A stretch of DNA of 64,000 bases from positions 40,138,876 through 40,202,875 of the forward strand of contig JASEVX010000011.1 of assembly GCA_031761405.1 (NCBI GenBank), in the 5' to 3' direction. Both the position numbers and the translations under genes were made by a program. Origin of the DNA: Serripes groenlandicus. Its lineage: Eukaryota > Mollusca > Bivalvia > Cardiida > Cardiidae. Below the pieces are notes generated by a model. That model worked only from the letters and a program-made list of their open reading frames with translations, was not told the origin of the DNA and ran no database searches. Shown piece by piece: positions 26,681-41,600 of the stretch (position 1 is its first letter; the number at the start of each line of letters is the position of its first letter).

Positions 26681-29600
26681 ATATTACATGAGTGGTCATT
26701 CAATACGAAATTTTATTACACGAGTTTTCTAAAATTGATAACAACTAGCCTTGGCGAGTTTTTAGCAATTTTAGAAAATGAGTTTAATAAAATTTTGTAT
26801 TGAATGACCACGAATGTTATATTCTATTTATATCATAAATTCCAATTCGACGATTATTAGCGCAAAATATATATAACGTCGCTATATAGCGCGGCATTTT
26901 CAATGCTTTTCATTATGACGTTACATAGCATTATTATTACACTAATTATATACCGAAAAATATAGAATGACGTTATTTCATGCTGGCGACGTCATTTATG
27001 ATATAAATAAATTTACTGTACCTTGGTGAGAGTTTAAGTGGTAAAGATGACGGGTTGACTAATGGTGGTGTGGTGGTCTGTTTCAGCATCATTTGCATGA
27101 CAATTTGTTGCTGTTGTACTGGTGGTAATGTTTTAAATGATTCGTTCTCTTGTAACCGACTCATCATTTGACCCATCTGCTGGATCTGGAATTGCCTAAA
27201 AAACAACGTTTCAAGATACAGAGGACATGATCAGATGAAGAACAGTCTTTAATATTTTACTAATCATTCAAAGCCTGTGTTGTGGGTACTCAACAGAATG
27301 GTCTAATTGAGACGATTCTTTTGAATGCATTCACATCAGGGTTTGGAGGTCAAATAAAGCTTTCTTGGAACACGAAACAAGCATAGAGATATGAGTGTTA
27401 CTTAAGTTGAGAAAAAGCTAATAAACTCCGAAGTACAACTTCATCATTAAGAATTTTCATGTGTTCCAAATATATATATTTTAATCATTAAAGAAATAAC
27501 AAAGAATAACCAAAACATCTGTGTAGACAAAACTTGAGCAATTAGGGCTTCATGAGGTTATTACAAGATTAATAGATATGATTAATATTAATGAAGCCTC
27601 CAAAAGTCTGATTAGTTTAAAGACAAAAGGGAGAGTGATTGCTTCATGGCAGAAGACGACACAATAACGAAGAGTCCATGTCGATCATGACCATTGCTGT
27701 ACAAAAAGCTGAATAACATGCAGTATCCTTCCCACATGAAGACGCATCTGCAGCAAACAATCTCATAAGGAGCATTTTCTCCTTTGCCTCCATGTTATCA
27801 TCTCTTTTTTTAAAATTGAACTTTAACTTAAAGACATTGCTCAAATTTTAATCAAAATGTTTTCAAAGTCGTTTGCTGCAGATTTGTTGTATGTGGAAAG
27901 GGGTTAAGCCATATTCTGACATGCTAATAGAGTACCAAATTAAAAATATTGAACTTTTACCAAGAAACAACAAATTTGCAAAGGCTGACTGAAAATCTCA
28001 ATGCAAAAGAATGGAAAATCTTCATGTAGAATAGAAATTGCAATTTCGACTTTTGCTACAATGTTTTCAACTATTCAATATTAATATCTTCATTTATAGA
28101 GATTTTCCCTGTTTTTGCCTATATTTAATTCAAAGTATAACTTTAGCCACAATGTTTTCAACTCCATTTATGTTTTAAAAGTCGCCTGCATGTGGGAAAG
28201 GGTTAACCCTTTCCCTCATACGACAGTTCTGCAGCAGACGACTTTGAACATATTTTGTCAAAAAATAGAAAATCTCTATAATTGAATGGATAACCTATGA
28301 CTAAAAGTGGAAAACATGGTGGCAAAAGAAGACATTGCTTGTTTTGAGCAATTTCCTCTTTTGTCACTATGTTTTCAGAAAGCCATTGCTACAAAGGCGT
28401 CAGAAAGCGTCTATATGAGGGAAAGGGTTAAAGAGAACAATAGCCAATCTGAAAAACCTCATAATTAACTGTTGTTGCGCCATCTGCTGCTGGGCAATCT
28501 GTTGTTGTAAGAGATACTGTTGTTGTAAGGCCTGAATCTGTTCCATTTGATCCCTATGCTGTTGCTGTTGACTCACATCTGGACTGGGATGAGCACTATT
28601 CTGTAACATACAATGGATAGGTTTATATAGTAAAGTGCATTGTATTTTAACCCTTTCCCTCATATAGATGCTTCCTGACGCCTCTGCAGCAGACAGCTTA
28701 TTGAAAACATAGTGACTAAAGAAGAAATTGCTCAAAACGAGCAATTTCTCCTTTTGCCACAATCTTTTCTACTTTTAGTCATAGGTTATCCATTCAATTA
28801 TGGAGAATTTCTATTTTTTGACAAAATATGTTCAAAGGTGTCTGCTGCAGAATTGTCGTATGAGTGAAAGGGTTAATGGAAAAAGAATGAATAAACAACA
28901 TCTGCAATTATAGATGTTTTCAGTTAACCCTTTCCCACCTGCAGACACATTCTGACGCAATAACAGGAGACAGCTTTTGAAAACATTGTGGTCAAAGGTG
29001 AAATTGCTCATGATGAGCAATTTCTCTTTTGGCCACAATGTTTTCAACTTTATTTAACAATAAAGCTTTCTTTTATGGAGATTTGTGTCACTATGTTTTC
29101 AAAGTCGTCTGCTGCAGATTTGCTGTATGTGGGAAAAGGGTTAAAGACACAAAGTGAAATTGTGCCAATCAAAAGAGGTCCAGATAAGTAGGATATACAG
29201 CTCTTTTCACCACAATATCTCTTATTAACCAAGTAACACTTTGATGTGTGTACTCGAAAGAACTGTCCCACTGAGACAATTCTTTTGAGTACCCGCTACA
29301 TTGCGTTATAGGGTCATATGAGAATTTTAAAACATGCAAAACACCCTTTATCTAAAGCTCTGCTATTAATATAGCAAAAATAAGTACTTTTGCAGTTCTT
29401 GTGTGAAAGTCAATGAAATTCCAGTGGAATTTCATATGTGCTTTCATCTTATAAGGCGAGTTTTTGGTGTCCAAATTGCCCTATAGAGTTAATAGTGATT
29501 TTCTTCAGGTGCCTAGGTACCTGTTTTTGTGCCAATATACACCCTACAATTAGCAGTCACTATAAAGTCATGACGTTGTATGCCACGACACGGCAACTAT

Positions 29601-32600
29601 GGGCGAGATTTTGGTGTCCAAATTGCCATATTGAGTAATTATTGATTTTCGGCAAAAATGGTGCCAGTCTACACCCTACGATCAGTAGTCAGGAGCTATA
29701 TATAGTGCCACTATACACTTTGCGAGTAGTCGTGATGTTGTATGCGGTGGCAGTGCAGCTATGGTGAGTTTTCATATAGAGAAACAAGATTGTTTGAAGG
29801 ATCTCATAAGTCAGCGTGCAACGGACCAACATCAAAGAAGTGATCCCTTTTTGTCACCTACTATGGCAGGCCACACAATTAACCCTTTCCCTCATACGAC
29901 AATTCTGCAGCAGACGACTTTGAACGTATCTTGTCAAAACATAGAAAATCTCCATAATTAAATGGATAACCTATGACAAAAAGTGGAAAACATTGTGGCA
30001 AAAGGAGAAATTGCATGTTTTGTGCAATTTCTTCTTTTGTCACTATGTTTTCAAAAAGCCGTCTGCTGCAGAGGCGTCAGAAAGCGTCTATATGAGGGAA
30101 AGGGTTAATATATGTAATAAATATGGAGGCTTTTAAGTTTTAAGACAGCTAATCTTTATAATTATTTCCAACATCTAAACCATTTCAAAACTACAATAAA
30201 TCTACTTTGAAAACATTTCGGCAAAATTAAGGAAATTTCCTATAAAAGGAAGTATAGTTACTGAAAAATTTCAAAACATTGTGGCAAGAAGAGAAATTGC
30301 TAGTTTCCAGCAACTTCTCCATTCGTCCCAATGTTTTCAAAAGTGTTCTACATCAGAGGCGTCATTAAGCACCTGCATACTTTGGATAAGGGTTTCACTT
30401 CATACTGAAATTCAAACTAACCATAAGTGGAGGGGGAGACTGGCCAGGTAAAAATGGAACACGCCCCCATCTTTTTATTAGTTCTCCTGAAAGAGAAATT
30501 ATAGATTCATTAAACACTTCACAAATTAATGTTCAGTAAATGGCATGAAAAACTTATTAACCCTTTCCCTCATATGACAATTCTGCAGCAGACGACTTTG
30601 AACATATTTTGTCCAAAAATAGAAAATCTCTATAATTAAATGGATAACCTATGACTAAAAGTGCAAAACATTGTGGCAAAAGAGGAAATTGCTCGTTTTG
30701 AGCAATTTCTTCTTTTGTCACTATGTTTTCAAAAAGCTGTCTGTTGCCGAGGCGTCAAAAAGCGTCTATATGAGGGAAAGGGTTAAGCAAATAACCCTTT
30801 CCCACTTATAGAAGCTTTCTGATGCCTCTGTAGCAGCTGACTTTTAAAAATATTGTGACAAAAAGAGAAATTGCTCATTTTAAGCAATTTAGCCCTTTGT
30901 CACAAATTTTCAACTCTATTCACTCAATACATTTTCACAAATTGAGATTTCCAAATTTTTTTCCAACATGTTTTCAAAGTCATCTGCTGCAGATTTCTTT
31001 TATGTAGGAAAGGGTTAAATTGTCACTTTACATTTGCTGTTCTTAATAAAAACAAGAGGGCCATGATGGCCCTGGAATCGCTCACCTAATTTTTTTTTTC
31101 ACTTTAGCTATATAAGCCCCGCCATCTGGCGGACATAGTTTCCGACCAATCGACTTGGCTTGAAGGAATCTGATAGAGGCTCACCCTAGGAACATTTCTA
31201 CAAAATTATTTGAAAATCGGCCTGACACTTTTGGAGGAGAAGATTTTTTAAGTTTTCACTATAGCCATAAAAGGCAAAATAGCCCCGACCCCTTGTGGCC
31301 ATGTTTTTTGACCAATCAACATGGCTTGAAGGAATCTGATAGAGGGTCATCCAAGGAACATTTCTACAAAATTATTTGAAAATCGGCCTGACACTTTTGG
31401 AGAAGAAGATTTTTTAAGTTTGCACTATAGCTATATAAGGCAAAATAGCCGCGCCCCCCCTGGCGGCCATAATTTTTGACCAATCAACATGGCTTAAAGG
31501 AATCTGATAGAGGGTCATCCAAGGAACATTTCTACAAAATTATTTGAAAATCAGCCTGACACTTTTGGAGGAGAAGATTTTTTAAGTTTTTCACTATAGC
31601 CGTATAAGGCAAAAAAGCCCGCCCCCCCTGGCGGCCATGTTTTTCGACCAATCAACATGGCTTCAAGGAATCTGATAGAGAGTCACCCAAGGAACATTTC
31701 TACAAAATAAGTTCAAAATCTGCCAACCAATTTGGGAGGAGAAGAATTTTGAAGTTTTTTTCGTTTCGTTGCCATGGAAACCAGAATTCTGCATGGATCC
31801 CAATAAATTGAAGGAATTCTGGTGAGGTCATTGAGAGGATGCTTTCTGTGAAGTTTCATCCCAATTGACCCACTGGTTACTGAGGAGAAGATGCTGAAGA
31901 TTTTTTAAGTTTTCACTATAACCATAAAAGGCAAAATAGCCCCGCCCCCTGGCGGCCATGTTTTTCAACCAATCAACATGGCTTGAAGGAATCTGATAGA
32001 GGGTCACCCAAGGAACATTTCTACAAAATTATTTGAAAATCGGCCTGACACTTTTGGAGGAGAAGATTTTTTAAGTTTGCACTATAGCCATATACGGCAA
32101 AATAGCCCCCCCCCCCCCCCCCCTGGCGGCCATGTTTTTCGACCAATCAACATGGCTTGAAGGAATCTGATAGAGGGTCACCCAAGGATCATTTCTACAA
32201 AATAATTTGAAAATTGGCTGGACACTTTCGGAGGAGAAGATTTTTTAAGAATTTTGAAGTTTTTTTCATTTCATTGCCATGGAAACCAGAATTCTGCATG
32301 GATCCCAAAAATTTTAAGGAATTCTGGTGAGGACATTGAGAGGATGCTTTCTGTGAAGTTTCATCCCAGTTGACCCACCGGTTACAGAGGAGAAAATGTT
32401 GACGGACGACGGACATAGGGCGATCACAATAACTCACCCTGAGCACTTCGTGCACAGGTGAGCTAAAAACATTGTTACTCGAGTCAGAAATAACAATTCC
32501 TAGTTTGACAACCAATGAAGGACCAGATCACGTTGCTGTAAAGCATCATGATGATTCAACATGTTCCTAGTATCAGTCTTGCAAACATTCTAAACCGCTT

Positions 32601-35600
32601 TCCACATACAGACACACTTTTACAGCAGACGACTTTTAAAGATGTTGTGACAAATAAAGGAATTCGCCACATTTTGTTATGTGGGAAAATGTTATAGAAG
32701 GGTGCTTGTTTGCAAAGGGAGATTCAACAATCATATATAAGTAGTGCTCTAGGAAAGAAATAGGACTTTTGCAACCAGTCAAGAAATCTTCCAAGATACT
32801 TATGACAAAGATAGTGCGAATTTGGATCAGACAGCATAGATAATTGATTGAAGTTGAATGTTGATCTCAAAAGTATATCAGTTATATTAAGAAAGCCATT
32901 GCACTTAACCCTGTGTTTCCTGGCTTTCTTACACCTGTAGTCCATGCAACATTCTTCCCAGACAATGGGCTACCTTTCAACACAGATTAATATGGTCACC
33001 ACCCAGGTGGTGTAGTGGTAAAACTCTGCTTTTGGTGCAGGTGGTTGTGGGTTCGATCCCCGGCTGTGTCATACCAAAGACTTTAAAAATGGTAGTAATG
33101 GCTGCCCTCCTTGGCGCTCAGGGTTTAGCATTAAGACTGACTGGCTGGTTTCAGGATAAATGGACCAGAAGTACTGGTAACTTACCCAGGAAACACAATG
33201 AATAACTGACATTTGTTGAAAGCAGCGTAAAACTCCACACAATCAATCAAGATTATGTTGGTAAAAATTATTGACACTAGACACAATTTGTTTTGTCAGT
33301 CATTAGAAAAAGAAAATCAATTGCCGTGCAGGGTTTTTTGACTCCACTATTCAGTCTTCATTACAGGTCTTTTCCCCAAAACAATTCTCCTATGTTGAGG
33401 GTACTCAAAAGAATCGTCTCACTGAGACTATTCTTATGAGTACCCACAACTTAGGGTTTGAATGTCAAAAAGTATTTTAGAACATGAAAAATGCCCCTTA
33501 TCTACGTTGATTGATTGATTGGGGTTAAATGCCATTTTCAACAATTTTTCAGTCATATCACGGCAGCCAGTTCACCTACTCATATGTTTCCTGGTTTTCT
33601 CACACCAGCACCCCACACAACATACTTTCCAAGCAACTGACTGCTTTTCCACATAGACTGTTAGCCCATTGGTGAAAGACAAATTACGCTTGTCACAATG
33701 ACTTAGTCAAACGTCAGAAAGAATGTCGGCCATGCTGGGGTTTGAACTCACAACCCCTGGATTGACAACCCGCTTTGCTACCGGGGATCGACCCCTTATC
33801 TAGAGTTCTGGCAGATTGTTCAACAACAACACAGTCATGTCACCATAATTTTCAAGTTGCTTTTCTAGGAACATTTCTCATTCTATGACCAAAATCATGA
33901 ATTGAACGACGCTCTGCAAAAACAAACTGTTTCGCATTTGCAACTATTGTATATCCAGATGAGCCACTGTATCCATGTACCTTATAAGACAGATAGAGAA
34001 GCAGTGACGAGAACCAAGCGTTGGTTGTATAATGCAATTTCAATGGACAAATAAAAGACACCTGCTCATGAAAATTTAAGTGTATAGGGTCAATTCGAGA
34101 CAACCTTTTATGTTTTGTCATCAAGATCCCATATGCGATCAGCAAATCATATTGGCCTGATGTTAATGAGATTATGTTTTACTGTACCTAGAGGTGAGTA
34201 TTTTTCATCACATCCACGTCTGACCTGTAAGTTCATGGTAAAATATCCAGCACTAAACCATTCCGACATCTCAGATGATGAAAATGGGCCTAAAAAAACA
34301 CGAAACAGCATCATTAATTATAAAAGTTTCATCCTTTGCCTAATACAGATTTGTTTTGATGCATATGAAAAAGACAGCATTTAAAAACATTGTGGCAAAA
34401 GAACAATTTTTTTCTTTTGCCCCAATGTTTTCAAATCTATTGAATAACTATACTTTAAGTTATAGATATCTTCTATATGTTTGTTTGCCCATGTGTCGTC
34501 TGTTGCAGATTTGTTGTATGTGGGAAAGGGTTAAATTGATGTTTATAGGCCTGACTTATGATATTATGAGGGGTGGGGGGGTTACAGATTAGTTAGCTTC
34601 TCCTTACCTAGACCTTTACAACTTTAACCATTCCCCACATACAAGAATACATCAATTCTGTCGCAGACAACTTTGAAAACATCTTGACAGAAAAATGTAA
34701 AATCTCTATAAATTTAAGTATATATCTATTAAAATTGAAATACCAGAGCTCTAGATAAGGGGCATTTCTCATGTTCTATAATGCTTATTTGACACTCGAA
34801 CCCTATGTTGTGGGTACTCAAAAGATTCGTTTGGGTTTGCTTTAATAAAAAGAGATATTGTGGGAAAAAGAGCTGAATACGCCTCCTTATCTGCACTTCT
34901 GAATACAGTTAAAAATATTGTGGGTATTCCCCCTTATGCCACAACTTTTTCAAAAGTTGCAGGCATCAGAAAGCGTGGGAACTCCACAAATTTGACAGTC
35001 ATGATCAAGTATGACTTTTTTATTAATCCTTTCCGACATACATTTAATAAGAAGGGGCAACTTTAAAAACATCCAGGCAAGAAAAAAGGAAAACATCCAT
35101 CATTATAACAACTGTTGAATAGTGTTGAAAACATTTGGACAAATGAAGAAACTGATCATATTGAGGAATTTCTTTCATTGGTATTATGTTTTCAAAGGTC
35201 TTCTGCTGCAAAATGGGTCAAAATGCCTTTGAATGTGGGATAGGGTTAACCCTTTCCCTCATACGGCAATTCTGCAGGAGACGACTTTGAAAGTATTTTG
35301 TCAAAAAATAAAAAATCTCCATAATTGAATGGATAACCTATGACAAAAAGTGGAAAACATTGTGGCCAAAGGAGAAATTGCACGTTTTGTGCAATTTCTT
35401 CTTTTGTCACTATGTTTTCAAAAAGCCGTCTGCTGCAGAGGCGTCAGAAAGCGACTATATGAGGGAAAGGGTTAAATAAACTCTACCTTGTAAATCTCCT
35501 TGGGGGTCCCTGTAAAACCATTTATTGTAGTGTTCGTGGTCCGGGGGCAATGCTGACTGCGACGTTTTCATAGCTAGGTTCTTGGCTTCTTCATCTTCAT

Positions 35601-38600
35601 CCTTGTACAATAACAGAATAAATAACAGATGAAAGTAATTGTAATAACTTAACCAGCAAAGCTCTAAATAATGGTCTTAACCCTTTCCCCCATACAACAA
35701 TTCTGCAGCGGACGACTTTGAACGTATTTTGTCAAAAAATAGAAAATCTCTATAATTGAATGGATAACCTATGACTAAAAGTGGAAAACATTGTGCCAAA
35801 AGGAGAAATTGCTTGTTTTGTGCAATTTCTTCTTTTGTCACTATGTTTTCAAATACCCGTCTGCTGCAAAGGCGTCAGAAAGCGTCTATATGAAGGAAAG
35901 GGTTAATTCCTTATTTGAACTGCATATCCTATTTTGTGGGTACAACTAAAAATTAACTAAATTTCATATGTAAGAAATTAATTTTGGTAAGTTAACAACC
36001 CGGATATGAATCTACTTGCTAGATCTAAAAATCTATGTAAAAAGTATAACAGAGATAAAAAAAAGCATGAGGTTTGCGAAAGGAACCGAGCTCTCATGGA
36101 TATCTAACTACTGTATAAGTTTGATTGAGATACGACGGACACCATGCCATGGCATAAGCTCTTCTGGCCTTTGGGAACAAGTTACCACTTTACAACTTTT
36201 TCAAGACACCATTTTTTTTTTTTGACAGACAGTTTGTGTATTTTATACTTGTTTTATTGTTGTGAAGTGTTAATTCAGCCTTGAAATCCGACTGATCAAC
36301 AACTCTAGGCGATATTGATACATTAAAGGCTGTAAATGCGATAATTGACAATTATAGATCCATTAAATATATCTGCACTCTTTTTGAAGTTGGTCGACGA
36401 TCGACACAGACCTCTTAAGATTGAATGACAATGTAAGTTTGCCATTATTGATTGGGAAAAAAATCTTTTTAATTATGGGCGAGTTCAAATAATTAGTGGA
36501 CCAATTTATTAGATTTCATATAAATATTTGTTGGAAAATTAAAGAAAAGTGGCGAAGAAATGGCTAAAATATTTCTCTTAAGTGGAAATAAATAGCTCCT
36601 AAAAAATAACAGTGACGATTTGTTTTTTCAATTTGGCGAAAGTGACATTTTCATGGGTGGGTGTTTGTAAATCAAATAAAAAATTAATTTCTTATCCTGC
36701 AAACTTAATTGTGTGAAATAATTACTAAATAAATTTTGTGCACATGTCATTTTAGTGGAGTGCAAATATGATTTTCCTTCAGAATAAAATCATGGAATGT
36801 GACTTGACAAAGTGTGTTATCCCAATTATGTCATGTTTAACAAGAGCGCCAAATGTCACAAAATACACCCGTCCTGTTTTTTGGGACCAATAAAGTATAG
36901 TGATAATTGGTACATTAGGCAAATTAGAGAGCAGACACTGTTAGTACAGTTTTGGCAATTTCGAGGGACATAAGTGTGTAGTGACTAAGATAACGTGGTA
37001 AGTTATTGAACTTGTCCAAGATATTATGCTAATATACATTCTGACCAAATTTGGCTTCTAAAGTTATTGTAAGAGCTGATAAGACCAATTTTAGGTAATT
37101 TCTATAATTAAAGGGCAATAACTCTCGATTGACTAAAGCAATATGGCTAGTTATCGAACTTGTCTGATATATTATGCCAATACACATTCCAGCGATTTTT
37201 TTACCTAAATTGTGAATGGGTCCGGTACCAGGGAAATTGTGAAAAATAGTGTTGTTGTTTCCATAAAATTGTGAATTTAAATATTACAGCTATGTAACTT
37301 AATAATAAGCCGCTGTCTGTGTTAAGGCTTGCATTACTAGCTACGATCACTGAATCGTCAGTTTGAGTAGCAGGGGATACGGTTTGAGATTCAGATGTAG
37401 GCGATACGGATCCTAATTCTAGTTGGGTTTAGACAGTTAAAACTGTTTCCATGCATGGCCCTGGTGAATTTTCTGTACGCTGCTCAGTATCATGGCTAGT
37501 GTCCAATTGTGCCTTACCAAATAATTGATCGTTTTATAGCCTTTTCAGGCGCTGATGGTAGTTTTTTTTGATAATATTTATTATATCTCGACATTGTCAA
37601 ATCGTTTTTATCGTAATCATCTAGACGCTTTAGTTATAAATGCATGCGTCTTCAATAAGTAATTTTGTTCTCATTTATCCGCTGTTAACATCATAGGCAG
37701 CTATTGCAACGATTAAATAAATCATATTTAACATTAAATTGAGTCTAGAAATTATGCAGTTACCATTTAAATACATGAAAATCCAATTCACATCAGCGAA
37801 AAATTTCGTCGGACGCCATGTTTTTTCTTAAAAACACGTGGTTAAGTCGACAAGACGAAATGGGTAAAAAATAAATAAACGAAATATCACCCAACTCCCA
37901 ATACTTATTGTACGAATAAGAAATATAATTATTTCGTTAAATATTTGTTTCCGATAAATAATTGTGACACCTGAAAAGCTAGTTACAAAGTTAAAATTAG
38001 GCTAGTCAGGCAGAATTGTGAATTGTCGGACCCTTTTGGCCAGAATTGTGAATGGGTCCGTCGGACCCTTTTGGAAAATTGTGAAGAGCCGTTTGTAATT
38101 GTGAATGGGTCCGTTAAACAGCTAAAGAAGGAAAAAAATCGCTGCATTCTGACCAAATTTAGTGATAATTGGACAGAGGCTTCTAAAGATATTAAGCTGA
38201 AAATCCCAATTTTAGGTAATTTCTTTTATAAAAGAGCGATAACTCTTGATTGACTAAAGCGATATTGCTAGCTATCGAACTTGTCCGAGATATTATGCCA
38301 ATACACATTCTGTCCAAATTTGGTGATGATTGGACAAAGGCTTCTAAAGTACTTGAGCTGACAAGACCAATTTTAGGTAATTTCTATAATTAAAGAGCGA
38401 TTATTCTCAATTGACTTAAGCGATATGGCTAGTTATTGAACTTTTCCGAGATATTATGCCAATACACATTCTGACCAAATTTGGTGATCATTGGACAAAG
38501 GCTTCTAAAGTTATTGAGCTGACAAGACTAATTTTAGGTAATTTCTATAATTAAAGGGCAATAACTCTTGATTGACTAAAGCGATATGGCTAGTTATCGA

Positions 38601-41600
38601 ACTTGTCCGAGATACTATGCCAATACAAATTCTGAGTAAATTTGGTGATGATTACACAAAGGCTTCTAAAGTTATTGAGCTGACAAGACCAATTTTAGGT
38701 AATTTCTTTAATAATAGGGCAATAACTCTTGATTGACGTAAGCGATATGGCTAGTTATCGAACTTGTCCGAGATATTATCCCAATACACATTCTGACCAA
38801 ATTTAGTGATGATTGGACAAAGGCTTCTTAAGTTATTGAGCTGACAACATACTGGACGCCGCCCGCCCGCCCGTATGCCGCAGGTAAAACTATAATACGA
38901 TCCGTTTTTTCAAAACGGGCGTATAAAAAGCATGTAAATTCAAAACCTTGATCTCTAGCTCATTCCCACTGCATTTTTATCATGTGTTTGCTACATTTCA
39001 TATTGTAGGTCATAAACGTGTTGTTCTGTAACACATAGCTTTATTCTGACAGGCTTTTTTTGGTACCTCACAACATTTTTATATAAATAACAAATACTTA
39101 AATACTTATGTCTTTCGCTTAGGGACAAACATGAAATTGACAGTTCCATTTACGACATATACTATCAAGTTAGAATTCAACATGACCTATTTGATTAATC
39201 AGCGGTTTCTCAGAATGTTTCACAATGAAAGTTTGCTTCCTTTTTTTTATATTTAAATTGTCCAGAGATGTTTGCAATCCTATTGATCACGACAAAGTTT
39301 TTTATACAATTATGACTGAAGAAAATCATGTTAGGTCAATATGACCATATTCGAACTTGACCTAGATATCATTATGACAAAATTTCAAGCTGCTGAAGCA
39401 AGAAATGTGGCTTCTAGAGTGGTTTTTTCTTTCAATTTGGCCTTGATCTTGGTCTAGATGTCATTAGAATAATTTTGTGACAAATGTTCAAGCTGCTGAA
39501 GCAAAAATTGCGACCTCTATAGTGTTAATAAGATTTTTTTTCAATTTGACCTAGTGACCTACTTTTTTGACCCGACATGACCCTTATTCGAACTTGGCCT
39601 ACATATCATCAAGACAAACATTCTGATAAAGTTTCAACATGCTCAAGTTAAAAATGTGGTGTGTTAACAAGATTTTCCTTCTATTTGACCCTATATGACC
39701 CATATTCGAACTTGGCCTAGATATAATTAATTAAAACATTCTGACAAAATGGCAAGCTGCGGAATGAAAAATTTCAAGATTTTCCTTCAATTTGGCCTAG
39801 TCACCTGACATGAGTCATATTTGAACTTGGCCTTCATATCATCATCAGGGGTGGCAAAGTCGATTGTTTGTATTGCCCAGCACATTGCCTCCAGAGTGTA
39901 AACTAAATTTTCCTTTATTTTGACATAATGACCTAGTTTTTGACCCCGACATGACCCATATCCTAACTTGGCCTAGAAATCAGCAAGATAAACAAACTGA
40001 ATAAGTTTCATGGAGATTAGATGATAAAAGTGGCCTCAAAAGTGTTAACAAGCAAATTATTGACGACGGACGAACAACTGACGGACAAAAGGCGATCAAA
40101 ACTCACCTTGCACACTTCAGGCTCTCTGGTGAGCTAAAAACAGTGGCTTTTTAAATGCATAATGAGCAATTTTAGCTTTTCGGTGTGGTTGAATTCTAAC
40201 TTGATAGTATATGTCGTAAATAGAACGGTCAATTTTAGCTTTTGCATGTGCATTTTTTTTCAACTCCATTAAATAATAATACTTTCATATTTTTGTCTAG
40301 ATGTTTTCAAAGTCCTCTGTTGCAGACTTGTTGTTTGTAGGAAACTGCTAAAGAGAACATGCAGTTTTCATCACTTACATCCATGACTGCTATTCCAGCG
40401 ACAACTGTTTCAACTGTATTTTGTAGCTGTTCAAGAGCTTCAGCTTCCGATTTTAACTTCTCCCTCTTTTTGGTTTCTGTAGATGAAGAAGTCTTTTCCT
40501 TAGGCACTTTACTGGCAGCATTGTTCACACTTTTAACATCTTTGTCCTTATCAAATTTATTCATAGCACTTATTGACGGATCCTTTTTATTAATATTGTC
40601 ATTCATACCAGATTTCTGGAGTGGTGATCTTGTTTGATTTGGTGGGTTTGTATTCCGGGAAGTTGAATCTGATGTACCCTTTGAAGGAGGGTTACGCACT
40701 ACTGATGCAGGGTTGGATTTCATAGTTTGTTGAGATTTGTTAAAATCCACCTTATCACTAGTTTCAGCACTTTTTGTTTGAGCTTTCTGAGGCAGCCGGG
40801 GTGAAGGAGTCCTATGAACACTTTTTTCATCACTATCCTTCGTTTGATTCTCATTAATGTCTTTTTTATTTCTGTTTTCTTTATATACCCCTTCATTTTC
40901 TTCTTCTTTTACCTGAAAATGTATAAAGTGTTTATTTTAAGGAACACATGTGTCACCTGCTAAATACAATGGTTAGTAAACTCATGACTGATAGATGAAG
41001 TATAAGTAATCCCTATGCGTCTCCCTGCCATGGCAAGCGACATGATAAAAGCTACCTCAAATATGACAAGGAATGTGACAGACAGGCAGACAGATGGAGC
41101 ATTAGGCAAGTTAAGTCATCTGTAAATATTTGGCAATCAAAGTAGATCTGTTATTTCATATGCATTATGGAATGATTGGATGAATTATTAATATAAACAA
41201 GCAATGTCTCCTTAAATAGCCATATTGATTTCATATATATTACAATAATTATACTCTCATTTACAGAAATAACCTATATAATAGCTTAGATATTTCAAGG
41301 TCAACTGCAGCAGATTTGTTGCATGTGTAAATGACCTACCAACTGTTCTCTGAGAAGTTAATTTGTTTGTTTTATTTACGCCATTTTCAATATAATTTTA
41401 TTTATATCATGGAGACAGTTCACTTATTCATGATCCCTGAACAAACAAGTACGAGTCAAGGAAATGTGCCCTGTCAAAGGGCACTTCACCATGACTGTCA
41501 TGCCACGACTGGGGATAGAATCCTGGACACCTGGTTTCAAATCCTCAATGTTAACCACTTGACCACAGTGGATTCCTATGAGAAGTTGTCGACATGAACT

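Noticed and set aside
26582..26803. 73-codon frame with IYIYIYIY
   Set aside because: Read-through of the (AT)n run and fold-back palindrome.
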